Assembly: GCA_937943575.1 (NCBI GenBank) | Contig: CALEAV010000019.1 | Location: 1 to 64,000 of the forward strand | Source: an uncultured bacterium | GTDB taxonomy: Bacteria > Desulfobacterota > Desulfobaccia > Desulfobaccales > 0-14-0-80-60-11 | Direction of reading: 5' to 3' | Length of the DNA: 64,000 nt | Program-made: the position numbers and the translations under genes | Part shown: positions 8,504 through 15,492 of the stretch, in pieces | How positions within the stretch are numbered: the first letter of the stretch is position 1 | How the letters are laid out: the number at the start of each line of letters is the position of its first letter | Notes under the pieces: model-generated | What the model saw: the letters and a program-made list of their open reading frames with translations, nothing else | The model's database searches: none | What the model was told of the DNA's origin: nothing

Positions 8504-9380
8504 GCTTGAGGACGCCCTGAGCGCCGGGGGGTTTCCCCTGGTGGTGGAAGTGAAGCCGCCCAAAGGGGTGGAAGTGGCCAAGATGCTGGCCCCGGTGACG
8601 GGCCTGAACGGCCAGGTGACGGCCTTCGGGGTGCCGGACAACGAGCACGCCAAGATGCGCCTCTCCGCCCTGGCTGCCGCCCGGCTGGTGAAGGAGGCCG
8701 GGGGCGAGCCCTTGATGCTCCTCACCTGCCGGGATCGCAACCGCCTGGCCCTGGAGAGCGACCTCTTGGGCGCCGCCGCCCTGGGAGTGGAAAATATCCT
8801 GGTGCTGAGCGGCGATTACGTCCATCAGGGGGACCACCCGGACGCCAAGCCGGTCTATGACGCCGACTCGGTGCAGCTTTTGATGGTGGCCCGGGAGCTC
8901 ATGGCCGGCCGGGACAGCGCCGGCCACGCCCTGAGCGGCGCGCCCCGGTTCTTCCTGGGGGCGGTGGTCATCCCCGAGGCCCAGCCCCTGGGGCCCCAGC
9001 GGCTGAAATTCCGGAAAAAACTGGAGGCCGGGGCTGATTTCTTTGTCACCGCACCGATCTTTGACCTGGAGAAATACCGGGCCTTCCGGAAAGAGGCGGT
9101 GCCCGAGGGGGTAAAGATCCTGGCCTGCCTCAAGGTGCCCTCCGCCGACGAGGTGGAAAAGGCCGCCCGGGGCGAGCTCCGGAAAGTGTATTCCCTGCCG
9201 CCGGCGGTGATTCAGGAACTCTCCGGGGGGGACCCCGAGGAGGTGCTGGCCAAGGGCGCGGCTGTGGCCGGGCGCCTGGCCAGGAAGCTCCGGGAGGAGA
9301 AGCTGGCCGACGGCATCTATCTCAAGGCCAAGGGCCGGCCGGATCTGGCGGCGGCATTCCTTAAGGCCGCCGGGTTCTGA
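8496..9380 (+). CDS. metF: 5,10-methylenetetrahydrofolate reductase
   Basis: 294 residues, a TIM-barrel FAD enzyme of the MTHFR family. Near the N-terminus it has VVEVKPPKG; later TCRDRNR and ILVLSGDYV are the usual folate/FAD-site strands, and AGADFFVTAP is the C-terminal barrel signature. It interconverts methylene-THF and methyl-THF in the methyl branch of the Wood-Ljungdahl pathway. In a sulfate reducer that oxidises acetate it would run in the oxidative direction; in an autotroph it would run reductively. It overlaps metV and closes the hdrCBA-mvhD-metVF block, the gene set known from the Moorella thermoacetica MetVF-HdrCBA-MvhD complex. Confidence 0.92.
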   Translation: MSKLEDALSAGGFPLVVEVKPPKGVEVAKMLAPVTGLNGQVTAFGVPDNEHAKMRLSALAAARLVKEAGGEPLMLLTCRDRNRLALESDLLGAAALGVENILVLSGDYVHQGDHPDAKPVYDADSVQLLMVARELMAGRDSAGHALSGAPRFFLGAVVIPEAQPLGPQRLKFRKKLEAGADFFVTAPIFDLEKYRAFRKEAVPEGVKILACLKVPSADEVEKAARGELRKVYSLPPAVIQELSGGDPEEVLAKGAAVAGRLARKLREEKLADGIYLKAKGRPDLAAAFLKAAGF

Positions 9381-9385
9381 CAACC

Positions 9386-9406
9386 GGGTCCGACCCCCTT
9401 GGACCC
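9386..9406 (+). repeat. small hairpin between metF and the HdrA-like gene
   Basis: GGGTCC at 9386-9391 pairs with GGACCC at 9401-9406 around a 9-base loop. No U-run follows, so it is more likely an mRNA processing or stability element than a terminator. The 81-base gap holding it is the only sizeable break in the operon. Confidence 0.4.
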
Positions 9407-9461
9407 CTGACCGGGGCGCTGGCCCGTCGGGACTGCGCCCGCAGATGATACGGATCGGATT

Positions 9462-10706
9462 ATGAAAGCGCACGTTCAGCATCCGGTGGTGGTTTTGGGC
9501 GGCGGCATTGCCGGCCTCACCGCCGCCCTGGAGCTCAACCGGGCCGGAGTGCCGGTGGTCCTGGTGGAGAAGAGCCCCTTTTTCGGCGGGCGGGCGGCCA
9601 GCTTTGTCTGCAAGGCCACGGACAGTTGCCAGAAATGTGGCGCCTGCCGGGTGGAGCAGGCCCTGAGGGAGCTCTTCGAGACGCCGGAGATCCGCTGCCT
9701 CCCCCATACCCAGGTGACGGCCGGCCGCCCGGTGGAGGGCGGCTTTCAGCTGACCCTGGTCAGCCGGCCCCAGGCGGTGGACCCGGGCCTTTGCACCGAC
9801 TGCGGCCTCTGCCTCGAGGAGTGTCCGGCCCCCGGGGCCATCCTGACCACGGTCTCCGCCGAAAATCACCCGCGGTTCGCCGTGGAGCCGGAAAAGTGCC
9901 TCCACTACCGGGACGGTTCCTGCCGGCGGTGCGAGGAAGTCTGCCCCACGGGGGCCATGGACCTCAGCCGCAGGGAAGCCACCCTGGAGCTCACCGCCGC
10001 CGGGGTGGTGGTGGCCACCGGCTATCAGCCCTCCCCGCCGCCTTCCCGCTCGGTCTTTGCCCGCGCCGGCCTGCCCCAGGTGATCACCGGCTGGGAGCTG
10101 GAGGAGACCCTGCGTCAGGGTGGGCCGCTCCTCCGGCCCTCGGACGGCCGTCTGGTGCGGCGGCTGGCCTTCATCCAGTGCGTGGGCAGCCGGGACCGGG
10201 AGCACGCCTACTGCTCCCGGGTCTGCTGCGGCTATGGCCTGAGGCTCGCCCGCCTGGTGCGCCACCGCTGGCCCGAGGTGCAGGTGAGCACATTTTACAT
10301 GGATTTGCAGAACGTGGGGCCCGACCCCCAGGAGTTCGAGGTGGCGGTGCGCCAGGAGCTGGAGCTCATCCGGGCCCTGCCCGGGGATGTGGCCACCACT
10401 ACCGACGGCAGCCTGGTCCTCCGTTTCTTTGACGACACCAGCGGCAAGGCCCTCTTTCGGGTGGTGGACCTGCTGGTGCTGGCGGTGGGGATCGCCCCAG
10501 GGCCGGACAACCCCCGGCTGGCGGAGATCCTGGGCCTGCCGATGACGGCGGACGGCTTTCTGGGCTCCGGCAACGGTGCCGTCTCCCCGCCCCCTGGCGT
10601 CTTTCTGGCTGGCACTGCCACCGGCCCCTTCAGCATCCTGGAATGCATCACCCAGGCCACCAAGGCGGCCGAACAGGTCTGCCGGTATCTGGAGGTGTCC
10701 CCATGA
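9462..10706 (+). CDS. HdrA-like (QmoA/HdrA family) FAD and iron-sulfur protein
   Basis: 414 residues, close to the length of QmoA. N-terminal FAD motif VVLGGGIAGLTAA is followed by FFGGRAASF and CQKCGACR, as in HdrA. Two FeS motifs follow near residues 110-165: CTDCGLCLEECP and CRRCEEVCP. The HdrA/Qmo signature IQCVGSRD with CSRVCCGYG lies near residue 240. The C-terminus has the usual GVFLAGTATGP FAD end. It is a cytoplasmic electron-transfer flavoprotein, probably a partner of the next gene, whose start overlaps its stop (ATGA). It lies 81 bases after metF. There is no aprAB or membrane QmoC nearby, so an HdrA-like role in this complex is favoured over a Qmo role. Confidence 0.82.
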   Translation: MKAHVQHPVVVLGGGIAGLTAALELNRAGVPVVLVEKSPFFGGRAASFVCKATDSCQKCGACRVEQALRELFETPEIRCLPHTQVTAGRPVEGGFQLTLVSRPQAVDPGLCTDCGLCLEECPAPGAILTTVSAENHPRFAVEPEKCLHYRDGSCRRCEEVCPTGAMDLSRREATLELTAAGVVVATGYQPSPPPSRSVFARAGLPQVITGWELEETLRQGGPLLRPSDGRLVRRLAFIQCVGSRDREHAYCSRVCCGYGLRLARLVRHRWPEVQVSTFYMDLQNVGPDPQEFEVAVRQELELIRALPGDVATTTDGSLVLRFFDDTSGKALFRVVDLLVLAVGIAPGPDNPRLAEILGLPMTADGFLGSGNGAVSPPPGVFLAGTATGPFSILECITQATKAAEQVCRYLEVSP

Positions 10707-13609
10707 CCCCCTTGAATCCCGAAGCCAAAGTCCACATCGTCCTCATGCACGGCCCGGAATTGGGCGGCGCCGGCCTCGATCCTAAGGAGCTGTGCCGCGG
10801 GCTGGAGGAGCTGCCCCACTGCCGGGTGCTGGCGGTGGACGCGGCCCGGCCGGAGGCGGAGCAGCGGCAGGCCATGGCGGATTTCCTGAGCACGGCGGAC
10901 CGCCAGCCGCTGGTGGTGGCCGCCCGGGAGCCGGAGCATCGGGCCGCCGCTCTCTTCCGCCTGCAGGAGGAACTGGGGCTGGCTCCCTCCCTGGTGGCGC
11001 CGGTGGACCTGAGCCCGGCCCTGGACTATCCTGAGCTGGACCTGCGCCGGGCCAAAGGGGCGGAGCTCATCCGCCAGGCCGCGGCCCAGATGAGCCTTGC
11101 CCTGCCAGTGGGCACCCAAACGGTGCCGGTGAGCCGCCAGGTGCTGGTGTGGGGGGATTCCTACGCGGCGCTGCGGACCGCCCTGGAACTGGCCCAGCGG
11201 GGCTACCCCGTGCTCCTGGCCGGCCCTGTACCGGCGCCCAGCCCCCTGGCCTTTGAGTACGCCCGGGGTACTGCCGGCGGGGAGGCCTTGACCGAGCTCA
11301 TCCGCCAGGTGCGGGAACACCCTCTGGTCAAAGCCCTGTATGAAGTCGAGCTTCTGGAGTTCCAGGGCACTGCGGGCCGGTTCGGGGTCAAGCTCCGCAC
11401 CCCTCAAGGACGGGTGGACGAAATGGTGGGCGCAGTGGTGCTGGCCCCGGAGCTGCACCGCCAGCCCGCCCTCACCTGTTATCCGGCGCCGGAGGATCCC
11501 CGCATCCTCTGCCAAAACCGGCTGGAAGCCCTCCTGTCGGACAGCCCGGAGAGCCTCCCGGGGATGACCGCCTTCCTGGTGGGTCTGGCCGGAGAGGGGC
11601 ACCCCCTGTCCCTGAAGCGGGCCCTGGCTGCCGCCCGGCGGCTGCTCTCCGCCGACAGGGAGGTCTGCCTGCTGGTGGGGAACGCCAAACTGGCCGGACC
11701 CGGCATCGAGCGGGCCTTGAGAGAGGCCCAGGAAGCGGGGCTGGTGCTCATCAAACTCAAGGACTGCCCCACCTTCCAGGTGAGCGAGGCCGGGGTGAGC
11801 CTCAGCTTCTATGAGCCTTCCCTGGGAAAGCAGGTCACCCTGCACCCGGACCTCATCGTCCTGGATGACCACTACCGGGCGGCGGCGGACAATGCCGGGC
11901 TGGCGGAAAAATTCCGGCTGGAGCCCGGCCCCCGGGGCTTCCTCCAGGATGACAACGTGCACCTGCTGCCGGTGAACACCTACCGCCGGGGCATCCTGAC
12001 GGTGGGACCGGCCCGGGGGCTTTTGGACCTGGAGGAGACTGAGGCCGACATCCAGGCTGCGGTGCTGGCCATCGAGGAGCTGCTGGGGGAGGGCTACGCA
12101 AAGGCCCCTCAGGGACGGGCACTGGTGGACCGGGGCAAATGCGTCCTGTGCCTCACCTGCTACCGGTACTGCCCCCATGGCGCCATCACCTGGGACAGCC
12201 GGGCCGTCATCGACGAACTGGCCTGTCAGGGCTGCGGTATCTGTGCCAGCCAGTGCCCCAATGACGCCATCCAGCTGCAACCCTGCCGGGATGACCAGGT
12301 GGCGGCGCAACTGACCGCCCTGGACCCGGGTCTCAGCCCCCGCATCGTGGCCTTCCTGTGCCGCAACTCCGCCTGGGAGGCCTACCAGTCCGTGGTGCGC
12401 CTCAAGGCCGGCATCCTGCCCCCGGGCTTTGCGGCGATCAAGCTCCCCTGCGCCGGCAAGGTGGACCCGGAATACCTCCTGCAGGCTTTCGCCGTCGGGG
12501 CTGACGCCGTCCTGGTGCTGGGCTGCCCCAGGGACAACTGCAAGTCCGGCCACGGCAACCACTGCGCCGAAAAATCCGTGACCCAGGTGCAGGCCATGCT
12601 GGCGGAGGCGGGCATCGATCCCGTGCGGCTCGCCTTTCAGTCCCTGGCCGCCAACGGCGTGGGGGATTTCCTGGACGCCGTGGATCATTTTCTGGCGGAG
12701 CTGGTCGCCCTGGCGCCGGCGCCGGACGAGGAGCATCCCCTGAGGCTCGCCGTGGGCACCGCCCTTACCCGGCCCATCACCCATCGGCCCCTGGCGGTGG
12801 AGATCCGGGAGCTGGCCCTGGAGATCCACCCCCGGGATGCCGAGGACCTGGGACTCAAGCCCGGCGAAACCGTGACCGTGGGCGCCCGGGAGGAGAAGCT
12901 CCAGGCCACGGTGCGGCTCAATCCCCGGGTGCGGCCGGGCACGGCCTATCTGCCCGCCTCTCTGGACCAAAGTCTGGTTCAGCGTCTGGCGGCGGAGGCG
13001 CAGGCAGCCCTGCCCCGGTTCCGGGGTCTGGCGGTTTACCTGGCCAGGATGACGGAGGAGTTCGAGGAGATCTTCGGGGTGCGGGTACCCGTCTCCCGCT
13101 ATTTCCATCAGGGGCACACCTGGGTGGCCCTGGAGGGCGGCGGCCGGGTGCGCCTGGGGCTGGACGACTTCTCCCAGAAGCTCCTGGGCCCCGGCGACGG
13201 GTTGCAGGTGCCCCTGGTGGGCGAGGAGATCCGCCGCAATCTCGCCCACCTCATCCTTTATCGTGGTAAGAACCTGGCCCCGGTGCTGGCGCCCCTCTAT
13301 GGGGTGGTGGAGAAGGTCAACCCCAGGGTGCTGAGCCGTCCCTCCCTGGTGCACGACGACCCCTACGGGGACGGCTGGATCCTGGAGGTGGCCCCCATCA
13401 GCCTGGAGCCTGACCTCGCCACGCTCATCCCCGGCGCCCAGGGAGTCTCCTGGATGGAGGAGGAGACCCTGCGCCTGATCAACCTCCTGGAGCCGGGCCT
13501 GGGCGCCACCCTCCAGGCCGGCGGTGTGCTCCTGGACGATATCTACGGGCAGTATCCGGACCTGGGGTGGGAACGGCTGGTAAAGGAATTCCTGCGCAGC
13601 GCCAAGTAA
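10703..13609 (+). CDS. five-module fusion: degenerate HdrA / 2x[4Fe-4S] / MvhD-like / molybdopterin-binding-like / GcvH-like
   Basis: 968 residues from ATG 10703, overlapping the previous stop. Residues 1-475 look like an HdrA/pyridine-nucleotide-disulfide-reductase fold, but the first Rossmann motif is replaced by VWGDSYAALRTALE. Two ferredoxin motifs follow: CVLCLTCYRYCP from C480 and CQGCGICASQCP near 510. From about 549 an MvhD-like domain has LPCAGKVDP and GCPRDNC, but the first CxxC is reduced to CRNS. Around 700-765 RDAEDLGLKPGETVTV matches the molydop-binding beta barrel of formate dehydrogenase-type enzymes. From about 795 a glycine-cleavage H-like domain runs (HQGHTWVAL, LGLDDFSQKLLGPGD, VHDDPYGDGW); K856 aligns with the lipoyl lysine of GcvH. 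An MvhD fusion suggests electron transfer; the lipoyl-type domain suggests a swinging dithiol carrier. Function is inference. Confidence 0.8.
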   Translation: MTPLNPEAKVHIVLMHGPELGGAGLDPKELCRGLEELPHCRVLAVDAARPEAEQRQAMADFLSTADRQPLVVAAREPEHRAAALFRLQEELGLAPSLVAPVDLSPALDYPELDLRRAKGAELIRQAAAQMSLALPVGTQTVPVSRQVLVWGDSYAALRTALELAQRGYPVLLAGPVPAPSPLAFEYARGTAGGEALTELIRQVREHPLVKALYEVELLEFQGTAGRFGVKLRTPQGRVDEMVGAVVLAPELHRQPALTCYPAPEDPRILCQNRLEALLSDSPESLPGMTAFLVGLAGEGHPLSLKRALAAARRLLSADREVCLLVGNAKLAGPGIERALREAQEAGLVLIKLKDCPTFQVSEAGVSLSFYEPSLGKQVTLHPDLIVLDDHYRAAADNAGLAEKFRLEPGPRGFLQDDNVHLLPVNTYRRGILTVGPARGLLDLEETEADIQAAVLAIEELLGEGYAKAPQGRALVDRGKCVLCLTCYRYCPHGAITWDSRAVIDELACQGCGICASQCPNDAIQLQPCRDDQVAAQLTALDPGLSPRIVAFLCRNSAWEAYQSVVRLKAGILPPGFAAIKLPCAGKVDPEYLLQAFAVGADAVLVLGCPRDNCKSGHGNHCAEKSVTQVQAMLAEAGIDPVRLAFQSLAANGVGDFLDAVDHFLAELVALAPAPDEEHPLRLAVGTALTRPITHRPLAVEIRELALEIHPRDAEDLGLKPGETVTVGAREEKLQATVRLNPRVRPGTAYLPASLDQSLVQRLAAEAQAALPRFRGLAVYLARMTEEFEEIFGVRVPVSRYFHQGHTWVALEGGGRVRLGLDDFSQKLLGPGDGLQVPLVGEEIRRNLAHLILYRGKNLAPVLAPLYGVVEKVNPRVLSRPSLVHDDPYGDGWILEVAPISLEPDLATLIPGAQGVSWMEEETLRLINLLEPGLGATLQAGGVLLDDIYGQYPDLGWERLVKEFLRSAK

Positions 13610-13626
13610 AGGGAGGGCAAAGGAAA

Positions 13627-13672
13627 AGAGCCTGAGGCGGCGGCAGTACCCCCACGCCGTCCCTCAGGCTCT
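13627..13672 (+). terminator. hairpin terminator of the hdr-met operon
   Basis: AGAGCCTGAGG at 13627-13637 pairs perfectly with CCTCAGGCTCT at 13662-13672, with further pairing inside (GGCGG/CCGTC). It starts 17 bases after the last stop codon. On the minus strand the stem is followed by TTTTCC, so it may also stop transcription from the convergent regulator operon. Confidence 0.8.
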
Positions 13673-14082
13673 GTCTTAGGGGGCCGAAAGCGCAGTAATG
13701 GCGGGGGGCTGGGGAGGGGCGGCCTCCTGCCGGCGATGGCGGTTGGGCGCAGGGCGAAAATTCAGCCCTGGTCCACCCCCGGCAAGTCCCCTGAACCTCT
13801 TCCCGGATTTGATGGAGGCGGTGGGAAAGCCGGCCCGGCATTTTCCCCGGGGCCCTCGCCCTCTGCCTCCCTTCCCCTGTCCTCTCCCCCCGCTCCTGTC
13901 CCCTGCCCGCCTGCGTCCGCCCGCTGCCCGGCTTCCTTCCATGATTCAGCCTGAGACTGCAGGTGTCCTGGGTCCGCAGCGCCACTGGAACGGTGACCAC
14001 GGGTTATCTTGCCGGATTCGGCTTGGCATTGATCAAGCCCTTGCCCTCAGCCCGGCTGCGTCCCCCCTGGCTCCCTTGCCCC
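13673..14082. other. non-coding gap between convergent operons with a polypyrimidine tract
   Basis: No gene recognised. Positions about 13842-13942 are almost entirely pyrimidine on the + strand (purine on the other), a simple-sequence bias rather than coding. Confidence 0.5.
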
Positions 14083-15492
14083 TCAGGCGGGAGGGCTTTG
14101 CTGGGACAGGGGGGACCGCCCTCGGGTCCGGTGGCCGAAGAGCTGGAAACGCCGCATCTTGTTGAACAGGGTGGTGCGGCTGATCCCCAGGATTTTGGCG
14201 GCCTCCTGCCGGTTCCAGTGGCAGCGCTCCAGGGTCTCCTGCAGGATATGGCGCTCGGCCAGGGCCAGGGCCTCATCTAGAGTGAGGTTCTCGGTCTGGG
14301 GCAGGGGGGACAGGGGTTTCTCCCGCAGAAAGGCCGGCAGGCTTTCGGGCACCACCCAATCCCCGCGGCTCAGGATCACCGCCTGCTCCATGACATTTTC
14401 CAGCTCCCGCACATTCCCCGGCCACGGGTGCCGCAAGAGGATCTGCAGGGCGCTTTTGGCCAGGCCCTTGACCCGGCGGCGGTGCAGCAGGTTGAAGCGT
14501 CGGATGAAATGCTCGGCCAGGGGGGCGATGTCCCCCAGGCGCTCCCTGAGGGGCGGAATGTGCAGCCCCACCACATTGACCCGGTAATAGAGGTCCTCCC
14601 GGAATTTTTTCTGGGCCACCTCCTCCTGGAGGGAGGTATTGGTGGCGCAGATGATGCGCACATCCACCTGGATGTCCGTATTGCCCCCCACCCGCTGCAG
14701 GCACTTTTCCTGCAGCACCCTCAGGAGTTTGGTCTGCAGCGAGGGGGAGGCGGTATTGATGTCATCCAGAAAGATGGTGCCCCCGTGGGCCTCCTCGAAT
14801 TTGCCCCTCTTGTCCCTGAGGGCGCCGGTGAAGGCCCCCTTCACATGGCCGAAGAGCTCGCTCTCCAGAAGGGTCTCGGAGAGGGCCCCGCAGCTGATCT
14901 TCACAAAGGGCCGGTCCTTGCGGTCGGAGTGCTCGTGGAGGTATTTCGCCAGCAGGGTCTTGCCGGTGCCGGATTCCCCGGTGATGAGCACCGTGGCCTG
15001 GGTGTCGGCGATGGTATGCACCAGCTCCAGGAGCTGGGCCATCTTGGGGTCCCGGAAGGTGATGGTGGTTTGAACATCCCAGGGTTTGAGGCGTTTTTTC
15101 AGATCGTTGAGCGACCGCAACAGCTGCCGCTGCTCCAGGGCCCGCTGGATGGTGAGCTTGAGGCGCACATCGTCGATGGGCTTGGTGACGTAATCATAGG
15201 CCCCCTGTTTGATGGCCTCCACCGCGCCCTCAATATCCCCATGCCCGGTGATGAAGATCACCGGGGCATCCGGTTCCACCCCTTTCAGTTCCTTCAGGAG
15301 CTCCATGCCGTTGAGGCCGGGCATCTGGATGTCGGAGATGATGAGGTGGAAGTGATCCCCCTTGACCTTGGTCACCGCCACCTGGCCGTCGGGAGCGGTG
15401 TCCACCGCATACCCCTCCAAAAGGAGGAGCTCCTTCAGGGAGTCGCACACCAGGGGGTCATCATCGACGACGAGGATCTTACTCTTTGCCAC
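14083..15492 (-). CDS. NtrC-family sigma-54 dependent response regulator
   Basis: 469 residues from GTG 15492, which lies 13 bases inside the kinase gene; upstream frame is kinase coding sequence. Receiver domain 5-120 with acidic pocket DDD at 10-12 and phospho-acceptor D54 (SDIQMPG). AAA+ domain with Walker A GESGTGKT at 172-179 and the sigma-54 contact loop GAFTGA at 219-224 intact; later RELENVMEQ and a Fis-type helix-turn-helix ending in ISRTTLFNKMRRF. It activates RpoN promoters when phosphorylated, probably by the adjacent kinase. The target is not shown; the sigma-54 promoter of the hdr-met operon at 1301 is the nearest one not served by another local regulator. The tail after the HTH is about 20 residues of low complexity. 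Confidence 0.92.
   Translation of the reverse strand: MAKSKILVVDDDPLVCDSLKELLLLEGYAVDTAPDGQVAVTKVKGDHFHLIISDIQMPGLNGMELLKELKGVEPDAPVIFITGHGDIEGAVEAIKQGAYDYVTKPIDDVRLKLTIQRALEQRQLLRSLNDLKKRLKPWDVQTTITFRDPKMAQLLELVHTIADTQATVLITGESGTGKTLLAKYLHEHSDRKDRPFVKISCGALSETLLESELFGHVKGAFTGALRDKRGKFEEAHGGTIFLDDINTASPSLQTKLLRVLQEKCLQRVGGNTDIQVDVRIICATNTSLQEEVAQKKFREDLYYRVNVVGLHIPPLRERLGDIAPLAEHFIRRFNLLHRRRVKGLAKSALQILLRHPWPGNVRELENVMEQAVILSRGDWVVPESLPAFLREKPLSPLPQTENLTLDEALALAERHILQETLERCHWNRQEAAKILGISRTTLFNKMRRFQLFGHRTRGRSPLSQQSPPA

Noticed and set aside
9462-10706. QmoA of the sulfate-reduction Qmo complex
   Set aside because: No qmoB, qmoC or aprAB adjoin, and the gene is coupled to the MvhD-type fusion protein; HdrA-like is safer.
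10295-13354. Very long open frame on the minus strand opposite the fusion gene
   Set aside because: It mirrors a high-GC coding gene; the product is His/Gln/Gly-rich without domains, while the + strand has clear FeS and GcvH motifs.
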